Counted from the stretch's first letter, positions 38,611 through 51,507 are shown. The stretch: DNA of 64,000 nt from CAWCBH01 sp963793785 (GCA_963793785.1 CAWCBH010000003.1:434001-498000); one strand, 5' to 3'. Notes: generated by a model not told the origin, from the sequence alone. Made by a program: numbers and translations.

Positions 38611-40101
38611 ATGAAAAAGAGGCTGCTGATCGCGGCCCCGCTTGCCGTGGCCGCTTCTCTCGTCCTGCCGGGGGCGGCGCTGGCGCAAGGGACGCCGGTG
38701 CTCGACACGCCGGAGGCGAGCATCAACGCGATGTGGGTGGTCGTCGCCGCGATACTGGTGATGTTCATGCAGGCCGGGTTCCTGTTCCTGGAGCTGGGCT
38801 TCTCCCGCGCCAAGAACGCGGGCGCCGGCGTGGCGAAGATCTTCGTCAACTTCTCGATCGCATCGCTTTGCTACTGGGCGGTCGGGTTCGCGCTCGCCTT
38901 CGGCGGCGCGGGTGAGATCGCCGGCACGAACGGGTTCTTCCTCGACGTCGGCTCCTCGGTCGAGCAGGCCGGACAGAGCATCCCGTTTGTGGAGGCCTAC
39001 GGGATCAGCCCGGCGGCGTTCATGTTCTTCCAGTTCGTGTTCTGCGCCGTCTCGCTGGCGATCGTCTGGGGTGCGACCCTGGAGCGGATCAAGTTCGGCG
39101 CCTACGTGATCTACGCGATCGTCTTCAGCGCCGTCATCTACCCGGTCATCAGCCACTGGATCTTCGGCGGCGGCTGGCTGCAGGTCAACATCGGCATGCA
39201 GGACTTCGCCGGCTCGACGGTGGTCCACCTGATCGGCGCCACAGGTGCGCTGGCGGCGCTGTTGCTGCTCGGCCCGCGGATGGGCAAGTACGCCGCCGAT
39301 GGATCGCCGCGGGCGATCCCCGGGCACTCGATGCCGCTGGTCGGGCTCGGAGTGCTGATCCTCTGGCTGGGCTGGTTCGGGTTCAATCCCGGCTCCACCC
39401 TGGGCGCGATCGGCGGGCGCTTCGCCGAGGTGGCCGTGATCACCAACCTCGCCGCCGCCGCGGGAGTGATCGCCGCGGTGTCGGTGATGTACCTGAAGAC
39501 GAAGACGATCGACATCGGCATGGCCGGCAACGGTGCAATCGCCGGCCTGGTCGCGATCACCGCCCCGTCGGGCTACGTCGAGTACTGGGCGGCTCCGATC
39601 ATCGGCGCCGTCGGCGGCGTGATCGTCGTCCTCGGCGTGCTGGCGATCGAGAAGGTGCTCGACGATCCGGTCGGGGCGCTCAGCGCCCACGGCCTGGCCG
39701 GCATCTGGGGGACGCTCTCATGCGGCCTGTTCACCTCGCCGCGGTTGGCCGAGTTCAACGCGGTCGGAGATGCCGGGCTCTGGTACCAGCTCACCGACTC
39801 CAACGTTCCCGGAGGTGCGTTCTCCCAGCTCGGGGCGCAGGCGCTCGGGGTGGTGGTCGCATTCGCCTGCGTGTTCGTGGTGTCCTACGCGGTCTTCGCG
39901 CTGATCAAGGCGACGATCGGCCTGCGGGTCACACCCGAGCAGGAGGAGGCCGGGCTGGACATCGCCGAGCACGGGATGTACGGCTATCCGGAGCAATTCA
40001 TTCCGCAGCCGGAGTACTCGACCGGCCTGCCCGGCAGGGCGCCGGTGGCACCGTCGCCGCAGCCGTCGCCGGCCATCAGCCAGATGGAGGTACAGGCATG
40101 A
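38611..40101 (+). CDS. amt: Ammonium transporter
   Basis: A 496-residue protein. Signal peptide 1-25 (VAASLVLPGAALA), then about eleven membrane helices with conserved Amt blocks: VMFMQAGFLFLELGFSRAKN, DFAGSTVVHLIGATGALAAL (pore His), LILWLGWFGFNPGS, and DDPVGALSAHGLAGIWGTL (second His). It carries ammonium into the cell. ATG at 38611 follows GGAGGAAGC. It overlaps glnK by four bases (ATGA), the usual amtB-glnK pair, so it is regulated by the PII protein. Confidence 0.96.
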   Translation: MKKRLLIAAPLAVAASLVLPGAALAQGTPVLDTPEASINAMWVVVAAILVMFMQAGFLFLELGFSRAKNAGAGVAKIFVNFSIASLCYWAVGFALAFGGAGEIAGTNGFFLDVGSSVEQAGQSIPFVEAYGISPAAFMFFQFVFCAVSLAIVWGATLERIKFGAYVIYAIVFSAVIYPVISHWIFGGGWLQVNIGMQDFAGSTVVHLIGATGALAALLLLGPRMGKYAADGSPRAIPGHSMPLVGLGVLILWLGWFGFNPGSTLGAIGGRFAEVAVITNLAAAAGVIAAVSVMYLKTKTIDIGMAGNGAIAGLVAITAPSGYVEYWAAPIIGAVGGVIVVLGVLAIEKVLDDPVGALSAHGLAGIWGTLSCGLFTSPRLAEFNAVGDAGLWYQLTDSNVPGGAFSQLGAQALGVVVAFACVFVVSYAVFALIKATIGLRVTPEQEEAGLDIAEHGMYGYPEQFIPQPEYSTGLPGRAPVAPSPQPSPAISQMEVQA

Positions 40102-40466
40102 AGAAGATCGAGGCGTTCATCCGCCACGAGGCGTTCGAGCCGATCCGAAGCGAGCTGCTCGACCGGGGCTTCCCGTCCCTGTCGCTCGTCGAGGCCAAGG
40201 GCTCGGGCCGCCAGAAGGGCATCGTCGAGCAGTACCGGGGTTCGACCCTGACGGTCAACGTGCGGCCGAAGATCAAGCTGGAGGTCGTCGTCGAGGACAA
40301 GGACAAGGGCATAGTCGTGGAGACGATCCTCAAGCACGCCCGGACCGGAAACGTCGGCGACGGCAAGATCTTCGTCCTGCCGGTGGAGGAGGCGATCCGC
40401 ATCCGCACCGGCGAGGAGGGGGAGGAAGTGCTGCAGGCGCACCCCGGGGTCGAGGTTCCGGCCTAG
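40098..40466 (+). CDS. glnK: PII nitrogen regulator lacking the T-loop Tyr51
   Basis: A 122-residue PII protein beginning MKKIEAFIRHEAFEPIRSEL. ATP-binding elements are intact: GRQKG with Q39, TGNVGDGKIFVLPV (B-loop) and RIRTGE (C-loop). The T-loop reads VEQYRGSTLTVNVRPK, with Y46 kept but the uridylylation/adenylylation site Tyr51 replaced by Leu. It would bind AmtB and sense 2-oxoglutarate and ATP/ADP without Tyr51 modification. Terminator at 40491-40518 closes the operon. Confidence 0.95.
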   Translation: MKKIEAFIRHEAFEPIRSELLDRGFPSLSLVEAKGSGRQKGIVEQYRGSTLTVNVRPKIKLEVVVEDKDKGIVVETILKHARTGNVGDGKIFVLPVEEAIRIRTGEEGEEVLQAHPGVEVPA

Positions 40467-40490
40467 CGCCGAATCGCCACCAGGTTGAGG

Positions 40491-40518
40491 GGCGGGGCCG
40501 GCATACGTCGGCCCCGCC
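40491..40518 (+). terminator. Rho-independent-type terminator after glnK
   Basis: GGCGGGGCCG pairs exactly with CGGCCCCGCC across an 8-nt loop and is followed by TTCTCGT. It lies 24 bp after the glnK stop and before the convergent metzincin gene, so it can serve both directions. Confidence 0.8.
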
Positions 40519-40529
40519 TTCTCGTACCG

Positions 40530-43500
40530 CTAGCGCGGGACGCGCAGAGCCACCGTCGTCGCCTTGCCGTGCGAGGTCAGCAGGAGGCGCAGCTTCAAGG
40601 TCCTGCGACCCGGTTGCACCGGGACCCGAACCATGCGGGTGCGTGCCGAGACCTGGCGCGATCGTCGGCATCGACCCTCTTGCCGCTGATCCGGAACAAG
40701 CGCCGGCACCGACGAGGCGACGCGCAGGCGGAGCACCCGCGCCCGGCGCTTCAGGCGGTGCCGCGGCGAGGCGCAGGAAGAGCGGCTTCGGGCGGCGGAT
40801 GAAGAGCGTGGCCGAGGCCCTGCCGATCCGGCCCCGGTAGTCGGTCGCCTCGAGAACGAGCTTGCGGGCGAGCAGGGCGGCGTGATCGTCGCCCGCTCGC
40901 CGCGGGCGACGATCGGCCCGCCCGAGCGCCAGCGCAGCTTCGGGCCGGTCATCGGCCGGCCTCGATCGTCGAAGGCTTGGCCCTCCAGCGTGACCATGTC
41001 GTTGCCGTCGATCCGGCTGCGGCGGGCGGGACTGAAGATCGTCACCGCTGGTGCAGTGCCAACGGCGCGGAAGCGCCGCGAGACCCCGGCCCCCTCGTTG
41101 AACCCGTCGCTGGCGCGGACGCGGACCCTCGCCTTGGCGCGAGGCTCCGAGCAGGCCGGACCGGGAAGCGGGCGCTGCGCCCGCTCGGCGCCGACCAGGA
41201 ACCGGTCGCCAGTTTCTGCCCCCGTCAGGGCTGTAGTCGACCGTGAAGGTGAGCCGGTCGCGGTCGCGGTCGGAGGCGCGCCAGCGGACGGTGACGAAGC
41301 CGCGCCCGGGCTGCGTCGCGCCGGCGGCGGGTCGCAGCATTCCACGCGCGGGCGGTTCGGCGAGCGGCGGCGCTCGGCGAGGACGACGCCGTCCTTCTCG
41401 ACCTGCACGAGTGCCGCGCCGCGTGCGGGGACCTCGACAAGAAGCTCTGCTCGAGCTCCGGGCCGCCGTCGGGTGTCGCAGGCAGGCCATCCGCGGACGC
41501 CGGCGCTCGAGATCACGTTGCCCGCGGCGTTACGGACGACGACCGTGATTGGCGTTCGCCCGCGGCTGGCGTTCGGCGTCCCCGGCCCGGGCTCGACCCG
41601 GTCGATCCTCACCGGCCGGCGCGGTTGAGCGAGCCGGCGACCGAGAGGGTCGGCGGAACGGGCTTCCGAACCCGGTCCAGGCTGGAAGCCCGGCTCGTGA
41701 CGGCGGTGTCGCCGGCGGCTCTACGCGCTGGCTCAGGGTGTTCCAGGTGATCGGTCGAGATCCAGACATCGTCGGTGCCGGGGCGGCCGGTGCATAGCCG
41801 CCGATGCGGACGCAGTAGGACATAAGGTCGCAATAGCGCGGCGGCTGGGCGGTGGCGGGTCGGGGTCGAAGAGGTCGGTTGCTGCCGGCCGAAGACCCCG
41901 TAGAGGCCCGCGCAGGGAGCCGGGAAGCTGATGCCGCCACTGCCGGGAGGTGGTGTCGAGCCCGAACCGAGGATGTCGCCTGCTGTCGCCGTCGGGCCAG
42001 GCGAGCCCCGGCTGCCGGCTGTAGCAGGTGATGTTGTCCCCGGCGTGCTCGAGGCCGAACGATGGCCCAGCTCGTGGGCGGCCGAGGTCAGCGGTCGCGT
42101 CGCGTCTGCCAGCGCGACCGACTCCTGCACGTCGATGCTCAACCGATCGATCGGGTTCTGGGCGAGGCCCGGGTCGAGGCCCCGGTGCATCCCGATCACC
42201 TTGCGCGTCTCCGGAGACGACCTCGATGTCGTCTTCGAAGTCCTCGACCGCTGTCGATCAGCTCGTCGGTGAGGGCATCCGCCGCTGAGGTTCTTGATGT
42301 CGACGCTGACATCGATCACGCCCTGGTAGGGCTCGACCCGGATCGGGAGCGGCGACATCCGCTGAAGCAGCCCGGAAGACGTGGTGGGCCGCCGGGCGGC
42401 ATCGCGGCCGGCGTGTAGAGCATGATCGGGGTGATCGTGCGGGTCGAGCGGCTGCGAAGGCGAACTGCACGCCCGACATGCCGAAGCCGTGTTGTTCGCG
42501 GCGCAGGTCCCGCATTCGGGGATCCGCGGGCGGAGGCTGGGCGGGTTGACCTCGGCGACGAGGAAGACGGTGCCGGCGCTGCCACGACTCGGGCAGCGTG
42601 AAGGTGAAGGAGAGCGAGGGGTCGGCGCTGCGATTCGAGGCTGGGCGTCGAAATCGAGGGTCGATCGGTCCTGCCGTGAGCGGCCCGTCCTCGAGCTCGG
42701 TGAAGCCGCGCCGGTCCGGCCTGAAGCCCCGCAGCGTCGCTGTCACTCCTCGGATCACGCTGACTCGGCCGGTTGTCCGAAGAGGCGACGTCAGCCTGGA
42801 GGCGCACCACCGTCGGCTTTCGAGTCGACCAAGCGAACGCCGCTGGCCAGGGACCGGTAGAGATCGTTGAGCGTGCCGCTGTCGGGGCCGACGATGTCGG
42901 GATAGGCCTGAATCGGCGCCGTGCCGAGCCCGCCCGGCAACTCGCCGGATCGGGAAGCTGGTCCGTGTCACCTGGATGCCCTGGGTGACGTCGATGCTCA
43001 GGGGCTGGACGTCGATGCCGTCCTCGGAGGATGAGCACGTCGACGTTGACCGTCGTCGAACGCGACGCGGCCCCGCCCGTCCCTGATCCATGCGCTCAGC
43101 TGGTTCGGGCCCGGGCGTAGGCCGCGGATCCAGACACTGCGGAACTCGTAGGCGTCGGGCGGGCCGGTCGGTTGCAGACGCCCCGCGTCCGGGCAGCTCG
43201 ACGGAAAGCGCCCGGGTTGTTGGCGATCACGCAGAAGGCAGCCAATCCCGGCCGGGGCGCTGACCGCGCCGGAGACGAATGCCTGCTGGCGTTCTCAGCT
43301 GGGCGCCCTCGGCGGGGCCTCGTGATCTCGATTGCCGGCTCGGGCGGCACCGGGTCCGGCGGCGGCGGCGGCTCCGCCGCCGAGAGCATCGTCACCGAGA
43401 GATCGTCGATCTGCACGGTGCGGGGAGTTCCGAAGTCCTCGCCGCCGACGTCGTCCTTGCCGACGTAGAGGACGGCGCGGGCGATCGTGAACGCGCCGGC

Positions 43501-43991
43501 GTCGATCGAGAACTCCTTGTCGATCTTGATCCCGGTCAGCATCGGATCGTTGGAGGACGGGATGGAGGCGGAGCCGGAGTCCCTGACGATGTTGCCCGCC
43601 GAGCCGTAGCCGACGAGCCGCGCCCGCGGGCAGTCGAACTCGAAGCAGCCGACAAGGACGTCACCAGTCTTCAGCGAGACCGTCTTCGCCGGCCGGTCGA
43701 AGCGGATCTCCAGCCGGTAGGCGCCGTTGGTGCAGGTGCTGTCGGGGCAGGAGAGGGGATGGCGGAGCGCCCGCGGCGGCGAGGCCGTGCGGCCGCTGGG
43801 CGGCGTGAAGACAACCGGCGACTGCGTGAACGTGACCCCCGGGAGCTGGGTGGTCACGACCTCGCCGTCGGCGAAGCTGTCGAAACCGCTGGAGACGGTG
43901 TCCACAGCACCTGCTGAGGCCGGCGAAGCGAAGACCGCTAGACCAGCGGCGGTGAGGAAACGGCGCGGACGGCTGAATGCCGCCCGGGCAT
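40530..43991 (-). CDS. Large secreted metzincin-like metalloprotease (heavily frameshifted)
   Basis: About 1150 residues once many single-base shifts are bridged. ATG at 43991 opens a Tat/Sec-type signal (RRFLTAAGLAVFASPASA). A beta-sandwich follows (FDSFADGEVVTTQLPGVTF, VQIDDLSVTML), then GIDVQPLSIDVTQGIQV, then the zinc site AAHELGH with a downstream CDLMSYC that would be the Met-turn, and C-terminal Ig-like domains (RNAAGNVISSAGVRGW, VVTL/VTLEGQAFDDRGRPMT). An extracellular protease is the best reading. Substrate unknown. Exact shift positions cannot all be placed. Confidence 0.6.
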
Positions 43992-44015
43992 CTCGGATCG
44001 AAGGTACGCCCGCCG

Positions 44016-44666
44016 TTAGGGCGAGTCAATGACCTCAGCGGCGCCCGACCGCTCGCAGCCGCGGACCCGGTCGATGCGGTCGACGAGGGCCCGGTCGCGA
44101 CCGGGCCCGCAGCGGACGAGGTCGCGCCGGCCGTCGCCGGCGGCGAGGATCGTGTCGCGGCCGAGGACCGCCGCGGAGGACGTCGGCGCCGGGGCCGCCG
44201 GTGATCCGCTCGCGCCCGTCGGCCCCGATGATCCGGTCGCGTCCCGGGCCGCCCGCGTAGACGCTGCGGTTGAGGCTGATGAAGCGCTGCGGCGCAGCAG
44301 AAGCTGAGCACGCAGCGGTTGGCGCGGATCTGGTCGTCGCCGGCGCCGCCGCGGAGGAAGTCGCGCCCGGGGTTGTCGCAGAAGCCGCCCGTAGCTGCCC
44401 GACCTGGCAGTCGGCGCCGAAGAGCTGGTCGTTGCCGGCGCCGCCGAAGATCGCGGTCGGCGTCGCCGCCGCCGTCGAGCACGTCGCGCCCGCCGAGCCC
44501 GCGGATCGAGGTCGTCGCCGTCGCCGCCCTCGATCTGGTCGGCCTGCGCGGTGCCGGTCAGGCGGTCGTTCTCGTTGGTGCCGTCGATCGTCTGCGCCGC
44601 CGCCCGGCGGCAGCGGCGAGCAGGCAGCGATCGACGCAGCGAGCGGCGGCCGCGCCGAACGCCGCC

Positions 44667-44670
<4 letters not shown>
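44016..44670 (-). CDS. Secreted Ca-binding beta-roll protein (frameshifted)
   Basis: About 217 residues. GTG at 44670 overlaps the stop of the upstream quinoprotein gene. Signal peptide RRRSARPPLAASIAACLLA, then TIDGTNENDRLTGTAQADQI and IFGGAGNDQLFGAD, the nonapeptide calcium repeats. The C-terminal capping domain reads RIIGADGRERITGGPGADVL and DRIDRVRGCERS with the TAA at 44016. It is a bare beta-roll with no catalytic domain. It belongs to the GTGA-coupled operon 44016-50214. Confidence 0.65.
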
Positions 44671-46611
<1,941 letters not shown>

Positions 46612-46624
<13 letters not shown>

Positions 46625-48383
46625 TGGCTCTCCGCGCAGCGACGTTCATGACCTCGCGGCGGGTGCGCGGCGCCGGGCGCCACGTGCGAGGCGAGCGGCG
46701 CCGACTCGCGCTCGGATCCCGGCTCCCCGCGCAGGTAGCCGTCGCTCGCGCAGCTCCTGGACGTCGTCGCAGGCGATCTTGCGGCGGCGGGCGTCGGGGT
46801 CGATGCCGTAGGCGCGGGCGGCGTTGCGGCCGAGGATGCCGTTGCGGATCGTGCGCTCGGGGCGCGGCGCCTTGCGGGTCGGGTCCTCGACGTCGCCCTC
46901 GAGCCCGTAGGGCAGGCCGTAGAGCTCCTTGCCGCGCTCGGTGAACTCGAAGCGGCGCAGGGCGACGATCTCGGCCTGCGGGCGAGCCGTACCAGAGGCT
47001 GTCGGTGCCCCAGGCGATCCGCTTCGGCCCGACGTGCGTGATCAGCTTGCCGAGCAGGTGGGCGGCCTGGTCGGGGTCGTCCATCACGCTGCGCCAGACC
47101 GAGCCCGAGCTCGGCGTAGACGTTGGGGACGTTGCCGAACCGCTTGCCCTTCTTGCGGAAGCGCGAGGCGTCCCAGTGGTTCTCGCGCAGGCTCTTGATC
47201 AGCCCGTCGACGGTGTTGGTGTCGGAGCGGGCCCTGGCGTCGCCGCGGTAGGCGCGCTGGGTGTCGCCGATGTCGTAGCCCGAGTGGTAGACGAGGAAGT
47301 TGACGTCGCGGATACTGGCGCGCCGCCGGGCCGACGTCGCGCGGCGTCGCGGCCCGCTGGTCGAAGCCCGGCAGGGCGAAGCCCTTGTGGGTGGCGACGA
47401 CCTTCGGGACCTGCGGGACCTCGGCGATGGACCTTGCGCACCTGCTCGAGGAACGCCATCCCGGTGTCGGTGTCGAGGTACCAGCCGCTGGCGTAGGGGA
47501 CGTCGCCCCAGGCGCAGTAGGTCTTCCAGCCGCGCAGGATGTCGCGGTACTGCTTCGCCCGCTCCATCATCAGCTGCGAGCTCCTCGTCGAGGTAGAGCG
47601 GCTTCATGTCCGGGCGTCGTGTTGCCGCGCCGAGCCGCGGTTCGGCATCACGAAGGCGTGCATCACCGAGCGCCGCGAGCGGGCCAGGTCGTTGACCGTG
47701 CTCGACCGTCTCGCGCCGCCTCGGCGAGCGGCAGCGGGTTGTCGGTGTCGGGCGAGGTCGGCACGCAGGACAGCACCGTCATCGTCGTCGCCGAGTCGAG
47801 GAACAGCTCCTTCAGGTAGTGGAAGCGGGAGAGGTTCTCGATCGGGTCGACCTCACCGCCGCCGCCGCGACGTGCCGCGCGACTGGCCTGCGGGCCACGA
47901 CTGCGGCCAGAGCGAAGAAGGCGTGGAACGCCGGGTTGGTCACCCGCCACATCCCGTCCGGGTCGACGTGGTGGGACTGGACGTCGAAGATGAACTCGCC
48001 CGGCAGGTTGCGCAGCGTCGCCAGGCCCTTGCGGCCGTCCCACTCGAGGTCGCAGGCGTCCGTGGTGGCGGTGTTGTGGGCCCAGCCGTAGTTGCCGAAC
48101 AGGCCCGGGCGCACCATGTCGATCGCCCAGAAGCCGATCGCCGTCGCCGCCGCGGTGCGGACGAACTCGCGCCGGCTCATGTTGAACTTGCGCCGCCAGC
48201 GCTCGGTCTCGCTGGTCGGCGAGGCGCATGATCCCGATCTGCTCCTGCGTCGGCGGCGGCGGGAAGTACTCCTCGTTCGAGCACGGCATCACGTCGACCG
48301 GCAGCTCCTCGGAGAGGTCCGGCCAGGAGATGCCGCTCCGGCGACGAGGTCAGCGACGGCCCGTTCCGCTTCCAGTTGATCAC
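46612..48383 (-). CDS. Tat-exported amidohydrolase-2-type metal hydrolase (frameshifted)
   Basis: About 590 residues from GTG 48383, which overlaps the upstream stop. A charged N-terminal extension (INWKRNGPSLTSSP, EEYFPPPPTQEQIGIMRLAD) precedes MSRREFVRTAAATAIGFW, a twin-arginine signal within the chain. The barrel shows FDVQSHHVDPDG (metal HxH), VVATHKGF, and LITHVGPKRIAWGTDSLWYG, the fourth metal Asp of amidohydrolase-2/ACMSD enzymes. It would hydrolyse or decarboxylate a small substrate outside the membrane. Coupled to copper/quinoprotein genes on both sides. Confidence 0.68.
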
Positions 48384-50214
48384 TCGGTGACCTCGAAGGC
48401 GCCGCGCATCGAGGGGTGGATGCGGCAGAAGTAGGTGACGATCTCGCCCGGCCTGGTAGCCGTCTTCGCTCGGTCACCGGCAGGCCCCAGTCGAGCTCCT
48501 GCTTGGCGGGCCCGATCGTCGGGCGCGCCGACCCCGAGCTCGGAGGAGTCGAAGTCGAGGTTGCGGCCGCGGCTGCGTGCGGCCGTTGGCGAGCGGGAAG
48601 GCGGTGCCGGTCGGGCCGAGGCAGGGGAAGCGCGCACGAGGTGACCGTGTGGTAGATCGCCGTCCCGTCGAGGTTCGTGAAGTTGAGCGTGTCGCCGAGG
48701 CTTCGACGGTCGGCACGCCGGTCATCGCGATCATCGAGAGGTCGCCCGGGCGCGTAGATGAAGTCGGCGATCGCCACCTCGTCGGTGGGCAGGCCCCGCT
48801 GCGCGGTCCGCCAGGCCCCGCGCGGCCCGCCGTAGTAGTCGTTCTCGGGCAGCGGGCCGTGGGTGACCGCGTTGCCCTTCGGTGCAGAGCGTCGCGGCGC
48901 TTCGCCCCGCAGGCCGCCGCGACCGGCAGGCGCGGCTGTTGTCGACCCGGCGCCCGGAACGGGTCGACGCCGGGCGCGGTCGGCTTGCCGTTCGGCGTGT
49001 GCGGGGCGAGCAGCGTGACGGCGATCCCCATGTTCTCGTAGGTCGACTGGATGCGTGGTGTCGTAGGTGGCGTTGCTGCGCAGGCATGTCGCCCGGCTTC
49101 ACCCGCACCCCCCAGTAGGGGAGCCCGGTCACCCGCATCGAGAAGTCCCACGAGGTCGGCGGCCCGCCGACCGTGTTCGGCTTGCTTGCGGCTCCAGTAG
49201 GCGGCGCGGCCGGTGTAGATCCGCTGCGCCTTCGTCTTGCCGCCCGTTTCGCACGAGGTCGATCTCGTTGGTGCAGGCCGCCCGGGTGGAGGTGGCCGCC
49301 GATCCCGATCAGCGTGCCGCCGGTGAAGGACTCGATCTGGCCCAGCGACTCGCCGCTGCGCCGGGCAGCTTCAGGTCGGTGCCCCTGCCGTTGCCCGGCA
49401 TCGCCCTGGCCGACGATCTGCTTGCCGACGGGTCGAAGGCGGCGCAGCTGCTGCTTCGGCCAGGTGCACTTGCCGTCGCGGCCGCCGAAGTCGCGCTGGA
49501 CGTTGAAGACCGGGTAGCCGGAGGGGCGGACGTCGAGCCAGACCGGATAGGCCGGCTTGAGCCCGATCTCCTCGGCCTTCTGCCTTGGGGACGAAGTCGA
49601 TGTCGTAGGTGATGTAGACCTCCATCGGCTGCTGGACCGCCGAGTGGACCATGTAGAGGAGGAGCCACTGGTCGGTCGCCTTGACCGGCATCCCGTAGCC
49701 GCTGCGGGAACGGGGCGATCGGTCTTCTCCTCGCCGGCGGCGAAGAACGGGCCGCTGCCGTAGTCGGGGACCGAGAGCCAGGTGCCGTGGTGGAGGTGGA
49801 TCTGCTCGGTCGGCGGGACGCGTGCCGTCGGCGCGCACGAGGTCGGGCTTGAAGCGGGTGATGTAGCCGTCGCGCATGCGGCTTCTCGAGGCGTGACCGG
49901 CTCGACGAAGACGTCGTTCTGGCCCGGCTTGACGAGGATCGGGCCGAAGGCGAAGCGAAGCCGCCGGCAGCGGCCCGGGTAGCGCGTCGAAGTCGGGCCC
50001 CTTCCAGCCCTCGATCCGGTAGAAGCGCTTCTCGAAGGGGTCGTTGCCCTCGTACTTGCAGGGGCGGGGGTCGAGCTCAAGGCCTTCAGCGGGCTGCGGC
50101 GGGGTGCCGGCGCTGCTGACACCGCCGAGCGCGAACGCCGCGCAGAGCGCCAGCGCTGCACACGGCCGCAACGAGGAGCGGCCTCCGTCTCCTCCCGCAA
50201 GGAGCAAGGCTCAT
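48380..50214 (-). CDS. Secreted PHM-like copper protein with C-terminal cupredoxin (frameshifted)
   Basis: About 610 residues; ATG 50214 opens a signal peptide (CAALALCAAFALGGVSSAG). The middle contains EQIHLHHGTWLSVP, PMEVYITYDIDFVP and GGTLIGIGGHLHPGGL, with YWGVRVKPGDM, which together resemble the two-domain fold of copper type II monooxygenases. The C-terminal domain has NFTNLDGTAIYHTVTSCA and YFCRIHPSMRGAFEVTE, a cupredoxin copper site almost identical to that of the quinoprotein two genes downstream. First gene of the operon, divergent from tetR. Confidence 0.65.
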
Positions 50215-50217
50215 CCC

Positions 50218-50234
50218 CTTGAACGATATTCAAG
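50218..50234. promoter_or_regulatory. Operator palindrome between the copper operon and tetR
   Basis: CTTGAA-CGATA-TTCAAG, a perfect 6-bp inverted repeat in an AT-richer spot, 4 bp from the start of the copper gene and 31 bp from the TetR start. The placement fits a TetR site controlling both directions. Confidence 0.55.
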
Positions 50235-50265
50235 AACGGCGCCGGATGTCAAACTACAAGGCCCG

Positions 50266-50873
50266 ATGGCGAGCCCCGACCGACGCGAGCAGCTGATCCG
50301 GGCCGGGCAGGAGCTGCTCAGCACCCGGCCCTACGACGAGGTCTCGGTCGACGACATCGCCCGCGCGGTCGGCGTCTCGAACGGCCTCCTCTACCACTAC
50401 TTCCCCAGCAAGCGGGACCTCTACGTGGCCGTGATCCGGGCGGCCGTCGACGAGATGGAGGCGGTCACCGCGCCCGCGGCGGGGAGCCGGGCCCGGAGCG
50501 GCTGCGCCGCAGCCTCGACGCCTACCTCGACTTCGTCGAGCACCACGAGCGAGGGTTCCGGGCCGTGCTGCAGGGCGGCATCGGCGCCGACCGCGAGATC
50601 TGGAAGATCGCCGAGGAGATGCGGGCGCTGACGATCGAGCGCGTCCAGCGCGGTCTCGGCGTCAACGAGCCGCGGCCGGCGCTGCGTTCGGCGCTACGCG
50701 GTTGGGTCGGCTTCTGCGAGGCCACCAGCCTCGACTGGCTGGCGCACCGCGACCTCTCGCGCGAGGAGCTGATCGAGGCGCTGATGCTGGCGCTGGGATC
50801 TGCCCTGCGGGGGGCCCAGCGACTCGACCCCGAGGTCGGCTTCGAGCTGCCGGCACCGGCCCCGGCGGGGTAG
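50266..50873 (+). CDS. TetR-family regulator of the copper/quinoprotein operon (one frameshift)
   Basis: About 201 residues with a shift near 50480. The HTH reads VSVDDIARAVGVSNGLLYHY followed by FPSKRDLYVAVI, a textbook TetR_N. The C-terminal domain is helical (RVQRGLGVNEPRPALRSALR, GWVGFCEATSLDWLAHRDLS). It is divergent from the 44016-50214 operon with only 51 bp between starts, and the palindrome lies within that gap. The effector is unknown. Confidence 0.85.
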
Positions 50874-50948
50874 GCGGCCCGTCGCTACCGCTCGATGGTT
50901 GGCAGGCGCTTGCGAGCTTGCTTGTGCGGGAATACACTCGCGACCGCG

Positions 50949-51431
50949 ATGGGAGGGGCGACGGCAGCCGAGGCAACAAGGCGAGCAGAGGCGACAAAAG
51001 CCGGGGAGTTCGCGTCGGCGACGGAGATGCACGACGTCCTCGAGCGGCTGCTCGTCGACCTCGACGGCGACCCGGTGGTGGGCCCGGGGCTGCGAACGGC
51101 GCGGGTTCCGCATCGCTTTTCCTTCCCCGACCTCGACGTCGTCCTCAACGTGACCGGGTCCGAGGACTCAGACGACGAGCACTGCTTGAGCTGGAGGTTC
51201 ACGGACGCGATCGAGTGGACACCGGCGCTATCGCTGGAGATGCAATCCGAGGTCGCGAACCGCTATCTGCAGGGGCGCGAGAACCTGGCCATCGCGATCG
51301 CCCGGCGGCGGATCCGGATCAGCGTCCCGCAAGCTCGCTCGGCGCTGAAGTTCCTCCCCTTCAGCGGCGAGGTGATCGAGCGCTACAGCGCGATCGTCAC
51401 CCGCGACTATCCGCACCTGACGGTCACCTAG
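50949..51431 (+). CDS. SCP2-like lipid-binding domain protein
   Basis: A 160-residue soluble protein. The central part, DLDVVLNVTGSEDSDDEHCL and SLEMQSEVANRYLQGRENLA, followed by IAIARRRIRISVPQARSALK, matches the beta-sheet and capping helices of SCP2 sterol-carrier-like proteins. It likely binds a hydrophobic ligand or is a subunit partner. The sequence ends PHLTVT before a small terminator. Confidence 0.65.
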   Translation: MGGATAAEATRRAEATKAGEFASATEMHDVLERLLVDLDGDPVVGPGLRTARVPHRFSFPDLDVVLNVTGSEDSDDEHCLSWRFTDAIEWTPALSLEMQSEVANRYLQGRENLAIAIARRRIRISVPQARSALKFLPFSGEVIERYSAIVTRDYPHLTVT

Positions 51432-51437
51432 AAGCCC

Positions 51438-51456
51438 GCCGCCGAGCGGCTTTGTT
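51438..51456 (+). terminator. Short hairpin terminator after the SCP2-like gene
   Basis: GCCGC-CGA-GCGGC followed by TTTGTT, seven bases after the stop codon. It is nested in a larger inverted repeat (AAGCCCGC at 51432, GCGGGCTT at 51468). Confidence 0.6.
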
Positions 51457-51473
51457 AAGCGCCCGAAGCGGGC

Positions 51474-51501
51474 TTGACATCGATAGGGCCGGTCGTATGC
51501 T
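51474..51501 (+). promoter_or_regulatory. Strong sigma-70-type promoter for the structured leader/cyclase
   Basis: TTGACA (51474-51479) and TATGCT (51496-51501) are separated by 16 bp, close to the vegetative consensus and unusually good for this GC-rich genome. Transcription should start near 51508, giving an untranslated leader of about 210 nt before the cyclase GTG. Confidence 0.75.
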
Positions 51502-51507
51502 CCGGCC

